From Pseudomonadota bacterium (GTDB lineage Bacteria; Pseudomonadota; Gammaproteobacteria; Burkholderiales; Burkholderiaceae_C), in contig JAUNHQ010000004.1 of assembly GCA_030535425.1 (NCBI GenBank), positions 22,782 to 86,781 of the forward strand: a stretch of 64,000 nucleotides of DNA. Direction: 5' to 3'. Each line of letters starts with the position of its first letter. Within the stretch, counting starts at the first letter, position 1. Both the position numbers and the translations under genes were made by a program. Shown here piece after piece: positions 8,533 to 17,303 of this stretch. The notes beneath the pieces were generated by a model that was given only the letters and a program-made list of their open reading frames with translations, was not told the DNA's origin and did no database searches.

Positions 8533-11500
8533 TCAGGGTTTGGCCATGCTGGCGCCCGGCCCGGCGGCGGCGGGGCGGGCGGGCCAGTCGCGCACGTGCA
8601 CGTCCATTTGCGGAAAGGCGATTTCAATGCCTTCGGCGCTGAGCAGCTCGTTGATGCGTTGCAGCAGCGCGTTTTGCACCAGCAGCCGCTCGCCCATGGA
8701 GGGCACGAACACGCGCAGCTCAAAGTCCAGCGTGCTGGCGCCAAAGGCCATGAGCCAGCTGCGGGGCACGGGCTCGGCCAGCACGCCGGGTACTTCGCGC
8801 GCGGCCTGTTGCAGCAGCGCGTGCACGCGCGGCACGGGGCTGCCATAGGCCACGCCCACGGGCACCACCAGGCGCGTGATGGCGTCCGAGAGCGTCCAGT
8901 TGATGACCTGGCCGGTGATGAAGGTCTTGTTGGGGATGATGACTTCCTTGCGGTCAAAGTCCTGCACCACGGTGGCGCGGGTGTAGATCTGCGTGACGCT
9001 GCCCGAGACGTTGCCGATGGTGATGGTGTCGCCCACGCGGAAAGGCCGCTCGACCAGCAGGATGAGGCCGGAGACGAAGTTGGCAAAGATTTCCTGCAAG
9101 CCAAAGCCCAGGCCCACGGTCAGGGCGGCGGCCATCCATTGCAGCTGCGACCAGCGCATGCCCAGCAGCGACAGCGCAATGAGCGTGCAGGCGATGGTGA
9201 CGCCATAGCGCAGCAAGGTGGAGATGGTGTAGCGCGTGGCCGGCGCCACGGCGATGCGCGAGGACAGCAGCAGCTCCACCAGGCCGGGGATGTTGCGCGC
9301 CAGGCTCAGGCCCACGGTCAGCAGCAGCGCGGCCATGAGCACGTCGGCGGCGGTGACGGTGCTGATGATGGATTCGCCCGCCGCACTCTTGTCACTGAAC
9401 TGCCACAGCGAAATGCCCTCCAGCCGCAGCAGGGCGGGCAGCACGTCCGACCAGGCCAGCGCCAGGCCCGTCAGCAGCAGCGCCAGCCGCGCCATGGACA
9501 GCAGGCGGCGCGACTGCGCGCCCACTTCCACCAGCTCCAGCGCGGCCGTGTCGGGCGGGGTGCGCTCGCCCGATTCCAGGTCCACCACCTCCGGCGCGGC
9601 GCGTTCGGCCTGCCACTGGCGCAGGGCCAGCTGGCGCTCGCCCAGCAGCATCCAGCGTGTGGCCAGGCCGTAGGCCACCTGCACCAGCAGGATCACGACC
9701 AGGCTGCTGAGCAAGGCGTTGAGCACGATGGCGCTGGAGTACACGTAGCCGGCTGCGGCCATCAGCGCCACGGCGGCAAAGGCGGCAGGGATCAGCACGC
9801 GCACCAGGCGCTGGGCGGGCAGGGGCAGGCTGGGGAAGGGCGATTCGCGGCGCAGCAGCCAGGCCATGAGCGCGGCCATGCCGGTGGCAATCAGCAGCAC
9901 GGCCAGGCGCGCCTGCACGCCCAGGGCGGAGCCGGTTTCCAGCAGCAGCGCCCACATGCCCAGAAAGCCGGCGGGCAGCAAGATGCCGCAGGCGGCCCAC
10001 CAGGCGCGGCGCAGGTGGCGCAGGCGCGGGGCGGGCCAGCGCAGGTGCGCTTCGGCCAGGCCGTCGTGGGCAATCAGCGCGCGCAGCAGCGCCAGCGCCA
10101 GCACCAGGCCGGCAAAGTGGGTCATGGCCTGGCCCAGGGCCTCGGCATCGGCCACGCGGCCGGCGCCCAGCTCTTGTATCAGCAGGCCCAGGCACCACAC
10201 GGCAGCGGGCCAGGGCAGGGCGCTGACCACGCCCCAGCCCAGCGCCTGGGCGGTGTAGGCAAAGCGGTCTTGCAGCACGTCGCGCGTGCGCCCGGCCAGG
10301 GTGTGCAGCCGCGCGCGGGCATGGCGGCGCAGCCAGAACAACACGCCCACGGCCAGCAAGGCCAGGTTGTGGGCGAGCGGGTGCACGAGCACGTCCTGCC
10401 ACAGCAGGCGGGCAATGCCGGCCATGCGCGGGCCGATGTCGCCCTGCCTGAATTCGCGCGGCAGGGCGGCCAGCCAGGCAGTGTCGATGCGGGGGTGGCT
10501 GGGCACCCACAGCAGCTGCTGGCTCATCAGCCGCCGCAGCTCGCTGGCGCGCTCGACCATGCTGGCCAGCAGGCGGTCAGACTGCTCCAGCACCGCCACG
10601 CGCTGCGCCAGCAGGGGGGCCAGCTGGTCCATCAGCCGCTGCTGCTGGGCGCGCAGCACGGGCAGATCGGGGGTGTCGGCATCGCCCGTGCTGCGGCCTT
10701 GGCGGGCGGCTTGCTGGCGCTCGTCCGACAGGGTGTACTGGCGCATGCGCAGCTCGGCCAGGCGGGCTTGCACGTCGCGGCGTTGCAGTTGCAGGGTGAG
10801 TGTGGCCGGCGTGGCCATGCGCTGCTGCCACAGCCACTGGCCGTTGGCGGCGCTGTTGCCGCCCACGCTCAGGCGGGTGCGGGCGTCGCGCAGCACGGTG
10901 GTGATTTGCTCGCTGGTGCGCTCGTCGGCGCCCAGTTGCTCACGTTCGCTGGCCAGTTGCACGGTGTCTTGCACCAACTGGCTGGCCAGCTGGGCGCCGG
11001 ACTGGGCCAGCGCGGTGGCGGCGGGGCTGGGCTTGTCCAGCGCCTGGGCCTGCGCTTGCAATTGCTCGGCCTGCTGCTGCAACTGTTGCAGGCTGCGCTG
11101 GGCAATGCGCTGGCTCAGCCAGGCCTGGCGCGGCTCGCGCAGGGTCAGCTCTTGGCGCAGGGCTTGCAGCTCGGCCTCGATGGCGGCCTGACGGCTGCCG
11201 GCGGTGTCTTGCTGCAGCTCGTACAAGGCCATTTCGGCACGCAGGCTGGCCGCTTCGGCGCGGCGGCGCAGCGCCTGGGCGGCTTGCACGGCGGCGGGCA
11301 CGGCGGGGTCGGCCTGCACGGGTTGTGACAGGGCGTCCAGCCGGCGGCGCAAGTCGCTGAGGGTGTCGCTCAACTGGCCGGGCTGGGCAATGACGGCGGC
11401 CAGCTCGGCCGCGCGCTGCTCGATGCGGCGGCGCAGCTCGGTGCTGGCGCTGCGCTCTTGCGCCAGCAAAGCTTCCAGCGTGGTGGCGCTGGCGTTGTCG

Positions 11501-11904
11501 GGCACGCTGGCGCGCCATTCGGCCCAGGCAGCGCCTGCGGCCACGGCGTTGGCGCGGCTGGCAGCGGGCTGGGTCACGGCCTGGCGCAGCTTTTGCGCCT
11601 GGGCCTGCCAGTCGGCGGCCTGCTCCAGCGCGGTGCTGGCGGCATCCAGCGCGGCAGTGGCCTGCTTGCGCTGGGCGTCGTTCACATCGGCGCTGGCCAC
11701 GGCTTCGCGGGCGCTGGACAGTTGCGCGGCGGTGACGGCGGACTCGTCGGCCTGGGCCGCTGGCGTGGTGGACGGGGTTTGTGCTCGCGCGGCAGGCGGC
11801 GCAAACGTCAGACAGATGGCCAGGCAGATGGCCAGCAATGTGGCCAAAAACGTGACCGGACACAGCGCCCGCGCGGCGGGCAGGCGGGAAGCAAAAGCTG
11901 TCAT
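8533..11904 (-). CDS. Large MscS-family mechanosensitive channel (MscK/YbdG-like)
   Basis: A protein of about 1,123 residues from the start at 11904 (MTAFASRL), which leaves a good signal peptide ending near ARAQ. A long periplasmic region (about 40-480) is rich in heptad-like Gln/Ala/Leu coiled coil. Many membrane spans follow, and the MscS pore/beta domain is near the C-terminus: the LTVGLGFGLQEIFANFVSGLI pore helix region, then VERPFRVGDTITIG, and QDFDRKEVIIPNK. This architecture is that of MscK/MscM-type channels that release solutes on hypo-osmotic shock. It follows mrdA by 58 bases on the same strand and may share its transcript. Confidence 0.9.
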   Translation of the reverse strand: MTAFASRLPAARALCPVTFLATLLAICLAICLTFAPPAARAQTPSTTPAAQADESAVTAAQLSSAREAVASADVNDAQRKQATAALDAASTALEQAADWQAQAQKLRQAVTQPAASRANAVAAGAAWAEWRASVPDNASATTLEALLAQERSASTELRRRIEQRAAELAAVIAQPGQLSDTLSDLRRRLDALSQPVQADPAVPAAVQAAQALRRRAEAASLRAEMALYELQQDTAGSRQAAIEAELQALRQELTLREPRQAWLSQRIAQRSLQQLQQQAEQLQAQAQALDKPSPAATALAQSGAQLASQLVQDTVQLASEREQLGADERTSEQITTVLRDARTRLSVGGNSAANGQWLWQQRMATPATLTLQLQRRDVQARLAELRMRQYTLSDERQQAARQGRSTGDADTPDLPVLRAQQQRLMDQLAPLLAQRVAVLEQSDRLLASMVERASELRRLMSQQLLWVPSHPRIDTAWLAALPREFRQGDIGPRMAGIARLLWQDVLVHPLAHNLALLAVGVLFWLRRHARARLHTLAGRTRDVLQDRFAYTAQALGWGVVSALPWPAAVWCLGLLIQELGAGRVADAEALGQAMTHFAGLVLALALLRALIAHDGLAEAHLRWPAPRLRHLRRAWWAACGILLPAGFLGMWALLLETGSALGVQARLAVLLIATGMAALMAWLLRRESPFPSLPLPAQRLVRVLIPAAFAAVALMAAAGYVYSSAIVLNALLSSLVVILLVQVAYGLATRWMLLGERQLALRQWQAERAAPEVVDLESGERTPPDTAALELVEVGAQSRRLLSMARLALLLTGLALAWSDVLPALLRLEGISLWQFSDKSAAGESIISTVTAADVLMAALLLTVGLSLARNIPGLVELLLSSRIAVAPATRYTISTLLRYGVTIACTLIALSLLGMRWSQLQWMAAALTVGLGFGLQEIFANFVSGLILLVERPFRVGDTITIGNVSGSVTQIYTRATVVQDFDRKEVIIPNKTFITGQVINWTLSDAITRLVVPVGVAYGSPVPRVHALLQQAAREVPGVLAEPVPRSWLMAFGASTLDFELRVFVPSMGERLLVQNALLQRINELLSAEGIEIAFPQMDVHVRDWPARPAAAGPGASMAKP

Positions 11905-11962
11905 GGGCAAAACAGGTGCGCGGAAAAGAGACGGCCTTGGCGTGCGTGCGCCACGCACGGGT

Positions 11963-13918
11963 TCAGGGCGAGGCGGGCGGGGCGTCGGCAGCGATCATGT
12001 CGGAAACCAGGCGCGGCGCCCCTACGGGCGCGCCCGCGCGGCCGGCCTGCACGGCCTTGATGTCCTGCTCGCTGGGGTACAGGCCCGCCAGCCAGTAGTC
12101 CATGGTGCGGCGCACGATGGGGGCCGCCGCCGCCGCGCCAAAACCGGCGTTTTCAACAATGGCGGCCACAGCGATGCGCGGGTTGTCGGCCGGGGCGAAG
12201 GCGATGTAGAGCGAGTGGTCGCGCTGGTGCTCGGCCAGCTTGGCGGCGTTGTAGCGGCTTTTCTGGCCAATGGTGACGGCCTGGGCCGTACCGGTTTTGC
12301 CGCCGGACAAATAGGGCGCGCCCGCGAACACGGCGCGCGAGGTGCCTTCTTGCACCACCCCCACCATGCCGCGCAGCACGGCGGTCACGTGCGCGGGCTT
12401 GTAGCCCAGCGACTGCCCAGGGGGCTGGGCCAGGTCTTGCACTTGCTGGGTCAGCGCGTCTTGCTCGGCCTTGACCAGATGCGGCACGTGGCGCACGCCG
12501 CCTGCGGCCAAGGTGGCGGTGGCGCTGGCCAGTTGCAGCATGGTGAAGCTGTTGTAGCCCTGGCCGATGCCCAGGGAAATGGTTTCGCCCGCGTACCACT
12601 TTTGCTGCGCGGGCCGCTTGTAGGCGTTGCGCTTCCATTCGGTGGAAGGCAGGATGCCGCGCGCTTCGCCGGGCAGGTCGATGCCGGTGATCTGCCCAAA
12701 GCCCAGCGGCTTCATGAAGTCGTGGATGGCGTTGACACCCATGTCGTTGGCCAGCTGGTAGTAATAGACGTTGCTGGACTTGACGATGCTGCGGTGCAGA
12801 TCGACCGGCCCGCGCGCGTAGCCGGAGCGGAAGGTGTGGCCGCCAAAGGTCCAGGAGCCGCTGTCCATGATGACGGTGCCTGCCGCGCGCTTGCCCGTTT
12901 CCAGCGCAGCCAGGGCCATGAAGGGCTTGTAGGTGGAGCCAGGCGGGTACAGCCCGCGCAAGGCGCGGTTGAGCAAGGGCTTGTCGATGGATTCGTTCAG
13001 CTCGTTCCAGGTCTCGTGGTCGATGCCTTCGACGAACAGGTTGGGGTCGAAAGTGGGCTTGCTGACGAAGGCCAGGATTTCGCCATTGCGCGGGTCAATG
13101 GCCACCAGCGCGCCGCGCCGCTCGCCATACAGGTCTTCGACCAGCTTTTGCAGGTGAATGTCGATGGACAGGCGCACCGAGTCGCCCGGCGAGGCGGGGT
13201 GGCTGGCCAGCCGCCGCACGGCAAAGCCGCCCGCAGAGGTTTCCATCTGCTCCACCCCCGTGGTGCCGTGCAGGGTGCGCTCGTAGCTGCTTTCCACGCC
13301 CAGCTTGCCGATGTAGTCGGTGCCGCGGTAGTTGGCCGCATCGTCGCTGTCTTCGATGCGCTCTTTTTCCTTCTGGTTGATGCGCCCGATGTAGCCAACC
13401 ACATGCGCGCCCGTGGCGCCCAGCGGGTAGGTGCGAAACAGCCGCGCCTTGATTTCCACACCCGGAAAGCGATAACGCTGCGCCGCAAAGCGGGCCACCT
13501 CTTCATCGCTCAGGCGCAGGCGGATGGGCAGCGAGTCAAAGCTGCGCGAATCGGCCCGCAGGCGGGCAAAGCGGCGCCGGTCGCGCGCGGTGACTTCCAC
13601 CACCTGGGCGATGGCGTCGATCACCTCATCCACCGGGCGGCCCGTGCGCGAGGGGGTGATCTCCAGCGTATAGGCCTTGTAGTTGGTGGCCAGCACCACG
13701 CCGTTGCGGTCCAGGATTTCGCCGCGGTGCGGCACGACGGGCACCACGGCCGTGCGGTTGGTTTCGGCCTGGCGCGCCAGCTCGTCATGGCGCAGCACCT
13801 GCAAGTGGTACAGCCGCCAGGCCAGCAGCCCAAACCCCGCCAGCACCACCAGCGCCACCACCAGCAAACGCACGCGAAAGCGCGTCAGCTCGGCTTCGGC
13901 ATTGCGCAATTCGGTCAT
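11963..13918 (-). CDS. mrdA: Penicillin-binding protein 2 (elongasome transpeptidase)
   Basis: PBP2 crosslinks peptidoglycan during cell elongation. The 651-residue protein has one N-terminal transmembrane anchor (about 17-38), a dimerisation domain beginning near HRGEILDRNG, and a class B transpeptidase domain. That domain holds the SxxK motif in PGSTYKPFMAL (active-site Ser near 327), SSN near 382 and KTGTAQ near 540, all intact. No rodA, mreBCD or lipoprotein gene adjoins it here, unlike the usual rod-shape cluster. The big MscS-type channel follows. A repeat copy sits just upstream of its start. Confidence 0.95.
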   Translation of the reverse strand: MTELRNAEAELTRFRVRLLVVALVVLAGFGLLAWRLYHLQVLRHDELARQAETNRTAVVPVVPHRGEILDRNGVVLATNYKAYTLEITPSRTGRPVDEVIDAIAQVVEVTARDRRRFARLRADSRSFDSLPIRLRLSDEEVARFAAQRYRFPGVEIKARLFRTYPLGATGAHVVGYIGRINQKEKERIEDSDDAANYRGTDYIGKLGVESSYERTLHGTTGVEQMETSAGGFAVRRLASHPASPGDSVRLSIDIHLQKLVEDLYGERRGALVAIDPRNGEILAFVSKPTFDPNLFVEGIDHETWNELNESIDKPLLNRALRGLYPPGSTYKPFMALAALETGKRAAGTVIMDSGSWTFGGHTFRSGYARGPVDLHRSIVKSSNVYYYQLANDMGVNAIHDFMKPLGFGQITGIDLPGEARGILPSTEWKRNAYKRPAQQKWYAGETISLGIGQGYNSFTMLQLASATATLAAGGVRHVPHLVKAEQDALTQQVQDLAQPPGQSLGYKPAHVTAVLRGMVGVVQEGTSRAVFAGAPYLSGGKTGTAQAVTIGQKSRYNAAKLAEHQRDHSLYIAFAPADNPRIAVAAIVENAGFGAAAAAPIVRRTMDYWLAGLYPSEQDIKAVQAGRAGAPVGAPRLVSDMIAADAPPASP

Positions 13919-14300
13919 GGCCTGAATACTATCAAAATGCTAGCTGTCTGCACAGACTGGGCAAGCGGAAAATGGCAAATAGCCTGGACACACCCGGTCA
14001 TCCGCCGCGGCTTGGAGCAGGAAAAAAACCAAAGTGCCGCGCCGGGTGTGACCATGTCCACCGCACCCCGGCACCGCCGGGCAAGGGGGCACACATCACA
14101 CACATGACGGCCATCACACGGCCTGCCCTCATCACGGGCCACCATGCGGCAAGGCGAGCCTGTCATGCTTGCCCGCCCCTGCGCCACCGCACGTCCGCAT
14201 GGCCAGCGCCCCGGCGGCCAAGCGCATCCCGCGTACTGCGGGGCAAACCCATCGAAGGCGCTGCACTTGGGGCGCCCCGAACCCAGGTAGCTCAGAACGC
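13919..14300. other. Intergenic region between yidC and mrdA
   Basis: A 382-base gap with no credible gene. Its mrdA-proximal end holds a dispersed-repeat copy (13928-13984). The remainder is GC-rich and shows no terminator or promoter I would defend. The mrdA promoter must lie in this stretch. Confidence 0.5.
13928..13984 (-). repeat. Dispersed ~58-bp repeat
   Basis: Reverse-oriented copy just upstream of the mrdA ATG. On the minus strand it reads TTTGCCATTTTCCGC..., with the distal end AGCTAGCATTTTGATAGT. It is more diverged than most copies. Confidence 0.6.
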
Positions 14301-15989
14301 TCAGAACTTCGGCAGGTTGAACTGCGGCGGCACCCCCATGCGGGTGTTGATGAGCCACTGCTGCGCGATGGTCAGGATGTTGTTGGTGACCCAGTACAGC
14401 ACGAGGCCGGCTGGGAAGAAGAAGAACATCACGCTGAACACCAGCGGCATGATCCACATCAGCTTGGCCTGCATGGGGTCAGGCGGCAGCGGGTTAAGCG
14501 CCGTTTGCAGCAACGTGGTGAGCGTCATCACGATGGGCAGGATGAAGTACGGATCCTTGGCCGACAAATCCTGCACCCACAAAATCCAGGGCGCCCCGCG
14601 GATTTCCACCGACGACAGCAGCACCCAGTACAGCGCGATGAACACCGGAATCTGGATCAGGATGGGCAGGCAGCCCCCCATGGGGTTGACTTTTTCCTCC
14701 CGGTAGATGCGCATCATCTCCATCTGCATCTGCTGTGGCTTGTCGCGGTAGCGCTCGCGCAACTCCATGATGCGGGGGTTGATGGCCTTCATCTTGGCCA
14801 TGCTGGCGTAGGCCTTGGCGTTGAGCCAGTAAAAGGCCACTTTCAGCAGCACCACCAAAGCCACGATGGCCCAGCCCCAGTTGCCAATCAGGCTGTGCAG
14901 CCAGTACAGCAGGCTGTACAGCGGCTTGGACAGGATGGTGAACCAGCCATAGTCCTTGACCAGCTCCAACCCTGGGGCAATGCCTTCCAGCATCTTTTCC
15001 TTCTGCGGGCCGATGAACAGGCGCGTGTCCATGGCACCCGTGGCGCCGGGCGCCACCGTGCCCATGCCTATGATGGCGCCAGCGGCATAGAGGTTGCCAT
15101 CCACCTTGCGGGCAAAGTTCTCGCGCGAGGTGCCTTCCGGCGGAATCCAGGCACTGGCAAAGTAGTGCTGCACCATGGCCAGCCAGCCATCGGGCGCACG
15201 CGCAATGAAATCTGCGCGACCTTTGTCGATGCTGGAAAACTCCACTTTCTGGAATTTCTTCTCGTCGGAATAAAACGCCGGGCCAGTGAACGTGGAGTAA
15301 AAGCTAGAGCCCCCTGGCGGGCTGCTGCCATCACGCACCAGCTGCACATACACCTGCGGCTGCACGGGCTGGCCGCTCTGGTTGATGACTTCGTGCCGCA
15401 CACCGATCACGTAAGAGCCGCGCTCCAGCGTATAGGTCTTGACCAGGCGCACCCCCCCCACTTCAGGTGATTCAAAACGCAGCACCAAAGTGCTGGCGCC
15501 ATCGGCCAGCTGCCGCTCGCCCGAGAAGGCCATCACCGTCTTGTGCGTGGGGAAAGGCCCGCCAATCAGCCCGGACTGCGCCTGGTACACACGCGCCGCA
15601 CTGGTGTCCAGCAGCACCATGGGCTGCCCTGACCGGCCTTCTTCGTCGTAGTCCAGAAACTCACTCTTGACGATCGAGCCGCCTTCCGTATCGAACACCA
15701 GCTTCAGCACATCGGTACTGACCTCGATGCGTTCACGCGGCATGGCAGGCGCCTGTGGCATCGCTGGCACATCGGCAGGCGATGCCGTCGCCGCAGCAGC
15801 CGAGGGCACAGACGAAGCCGAAGCCGCATCAGAAGCCGCCGCACCTGCACTGCTGGCGGCGGCTGCGGGCGCGGACGCGCTGGGAAAGAAGGTGGCCGGC
15901 TTGCCGTTGTGCACCTGCCACTGGTCCCACAGCATGACCAGCGAGAAGGCGAAGATCACCCAGAGGATGGTGCGGCGAATGTCGTTCAT
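14301..15989 (-). CDS. yidC: Membrane protein insertase YidC
   Basis: YidC inserts and folds inner-membrane proteins, alone or with SecYEG. This 562-residue protein has an N-terminal anchor (about 7-25), a Pro/Ala/Ser-rich linker, the periplasmic beta-sandwich domain (about 80-340) and the conserved C-terminal five-helix insertase core (about 355-545). The core includes the NPMGGCLPILIQIPVFIALY segment. The start at 15989 (MNDIRRTILW) is fixed by family similarity and by its ATGA overlap with the yidD stop. It is the last gene of the rpmH-rnpA-yidD-yidC run that reads away from the origin. Confidence 0.97.
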   Translation of the reverse strand: MNDIRRTILWVIFAFSLVMLWDQWQVHNGKPATFFPSASAPAAAASSAGAAASDAASASSVPSAAAATASPADVPAMPQAPAMPRERIEVSTDVLKLVFDTEGGSIVKSEFLDYDEEGRSGQPMVLLDTSAARVYQAQSGLIGGPFPTHKTVMAFSGERQLADGASTLVLRFESPEVGGVRLVKTYTLERGSYVIGVRHEVINQSGQPVQPQVYVQLVRDGSSPPGGSSFYSTFTGPAFYSDEKKFQKVEFSSIDKGRADFIARAPDGWLAMVQHYFASAWIPPEGTSRENFARKVDGNLYAAGAIIGMGTVAPGATGAMDTRLFIGPQKEKMLEGIAPGLELVKDYGWFTILSKPLYSLLYWLHSLIGNWGWAIVALVVLLKVAFYWLNAKAYASMAKMKAINPRIMELRERYRDKPQQMQMEMMRIYREEKVNPMGGCLPILIQIPVFIALYWVLLSSVEIRGAPWILWVQDLSAKDPYFILPIVMTLTTLLQTALNPLPPDPMQAKLMWIMPLVFSVMFFFFPAGLVLYWVTNNILTIAQQWLINTRMGVPPQFNLPKF

Positions 15990-16285
15990 GAAGGCTGACG
16001 GGGCTTGGCCTGCACAGCCGGCGGATGGGCGCGGCCGATACCTGGCAAATGGGTAAAAAGTTGGGGAGGATGGTCGGGCACCGGATCGCAACCGCCCTGG
16101 CACCAGGGCTGGCAGCGCGCCAGCCGGCGCAGCGCCAGATAGCTGCCCGCCAGGCTGCCGTGGCGCTCTAACGCCTCAAGGGCATACACCGAGCACGTTG
16201 GCTCGAAACGGCAAGCAGCCCCCAGCCAGGGCGACAGCAGCAGCCGGTAAGCCTTCACGACGGCCATCAGCACGGCACGCATCAC
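15986..16285 (-). CDS. yidD: Membrane protein insertion efficiency factor YidD
   Basis: A small (about 98-99 residues) peripheral membrane protein that aids YidC-dependent insertion. The family core is unmistakable: YRLLLSPWLGAACRFEPTCS followed by YALEALERHG and then a cysteine-containing CQPWCQGGCDPVP. Two adjacent start codons are possible, GTG at 16285 and ATG at 16282; the rnpA stop overlaps them, giving translational coupling. The C-terminal tail is longer than the minimal family member and proline-rich. Confidence 0.93.
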   Translation of the reverse strand: MMRAVLMAVVKAYRLLLSPWLGAACRFEPTCSVYALEALERHGSLAGSYLALRRLARCQPWCQGGCDPVPDHPPQLFTHLPGIGRAHPPAVQAKPRQPS

Positions 16286-16674
16286 ACCACCACCTGAGCA
16301 AAAAGCTGCTGCAGTTCCTGCCGCACGGCACGGCGCAGGGCAGCAGAAGTGGCACTGGGATATTGGGCAGGCGCGAAAGCCGCCCGCAGGCGCACCAAGT
16401 ACGCGCCCGCGGTCAGCGGAGGTTCCAGGTCAGCGCCCACGGCGTAGATCTGCCTGCGGATGGTGTTGCGGGTGACTGCACGGCGCGCCCAGCGCTTGGG
16501 CGCCATGGCACCCAGCCAAGGCATGGCCGCCGGCACGAACAGCGCGTCGTCAGCGCTCTCTCGCGCATCCGCCTCGCCCAGCCCTCGCCAGTGCAGCGCG
16601 AAATGGCGGGTACGTGCCACGGGCGCCTGGCGCAGCAGCGCCTGAAACTGCGCGCGCGTGCGAAGGCGCCGCAT
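16282..16674 (-). CDS. rnpA: Ribonuclease P protein component
   Basis: The protein subunit of RNase P, which assists the catalytic RNA in removing 5' leaders from pre-tRNAs. The 130-residue basic protein begins with a typical RTRAQFQALLR helix. It carries the RNR-type motif region KRWARRAVTRNTIRRQIY, equivalent to KxxGxAVxRNRxKR of the family, although the second arginine-rich block is degenerate. It sits between rpmH and yidD in the canonical order. Confidence 0.95.
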   Translation of the reverse strand: MRRLRTRAQFQALLRQAPVARTRHFALHWRGLGEADARESADDALFVPAAMPWLGAMAPKRWARRAVTRNTIRRQIYAVGADLEPPLTAGAYLVRLRAAFAPAQYPSATSAALRRAVRQELQQLFAQVVV

Positions 16675-16745
16675 GCACTTTGCTCCTCAGCCAACCGCCT
16701 GCGCGACAGCCACTCGCAGCGCGCCGCCCACCGCCGCTGCCCGTC

Positions 16746-16880
16746 TTAGACGGCCAGACGCTTGCGGCCCTTGGCGCGGCGCGCCTTGATGACGGCACGG
16801 CCGCCACGGGTCTTCATGCGAACCAGGAAGCCATGCGTGCGTGCGCGGCGGATTTTGGAGGGCTGGTAAGTGCGTTTCAT
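16746..16880 (-). CDS. rpmH: 50S ribosomal protein L34
   Basis: Translating the minus strand from the ATG at 16878-16880 gives 44 residues beginning [18 protein letters not shown] and ending KGRKRLAV before a TAA. This is the full, highly conserved L34 sequence, extremely rich in Arg and Lys. L34 is part of the 50S subunit near the 23S rRNA 5' region. It is the first gene of the minus-strand run leading to yidC and faces the dnaA side of the origin. Confidence 0.98.
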   Translation of the reverse strand: MKRTYQPSKIRRARTHGFLVRMKTRGGRAVIKARRAKGRKRLAV

Positions 16881-17227
16881 GACAAATCGTCCTTCAGTTC
16901 AGGAGTGTTCGTTGGGCATGGACGCCGCGCAGGAAAGCAGCCACATGGACAGGCCAAGCCTCCATGGCGCATGTCCTGCGCGGTCAAAAGCGGTGAACCC
17001 AAAATGCTCGCGGATCAAGGCGGCCCCAGCCACCTTTTACCCGCACGGCGCTCAAGAAAACCCTGCCGCTGTCACGACTGCGCTATGACACCGCCATAAC
17101 GCTTGGCGCAACAATGACCACCTTTTCCTGACGCCTGCCCCAAGGGCAACTGCGCATTATCGCAGAACTTGCACAAAGCTGCCAGCAGCACAAGACCCTG
17201 AGCACACCAACCAGCTCCCGCCAATCT

Positions 17228-17236
17228 TGTGGAAAA
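17228..17236 (-). promoter_or_regulatory. Candidate DnaA box
   Basis: Reads TTTTCCACA on the minus strand, one mismatch from the TTATCCACA consensus, 42 bases from the perfect box. Confidence 0.5.
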
Positions 17237-17277
17237 CCCTTCCCTCACCTACAATCCGCAGCCGGCCTGACGGATAC

Positions 17278-17286
17278 TTATCCACA
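17278..17286 (+). promoter_or_regulatory. DnaA box, perfect consensus
   Basis: TTATCCACA, 17 bases before the dnaA start codon. The position fits both origin function and autorepression of dnaA by its own product. Confidence 0.75.
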
Positions 17287-17303
17287 AGCTCATTCTTCTT
17301 TTC

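Larger units (their letters stand above)
16881..17303. other. Probable replication origin region (oriC), rpmH-dnaA intergenic
   Basis: A 423-base gap between divergent rpmH and dnaA, the usual oriC position in this order. It must also hold the two divergent promoters. I find one perfect DnaA box (TTATCCACA at 17278-17286) and one near-match in the opposite orientation (TTTTCCACA, 17228-17236). No clear AT-rich unwinding element stands out by eye, so the origin could extend into the neighbouring dnaA-dnaN gap. Confidence 0.65.

Noticed and set aside
8509-11328. A 939-codon open frame opposite the MscS-family gene
   Set aside because: Gln/His/Gly/Ala-rich antisense artefact; the opposite strand has a full MscS domain and signal peptide.
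14169-15470. Plus-strand open frame opposite yidC
   Set aside because: His/Gln/Arg-rich shadow of yidC.
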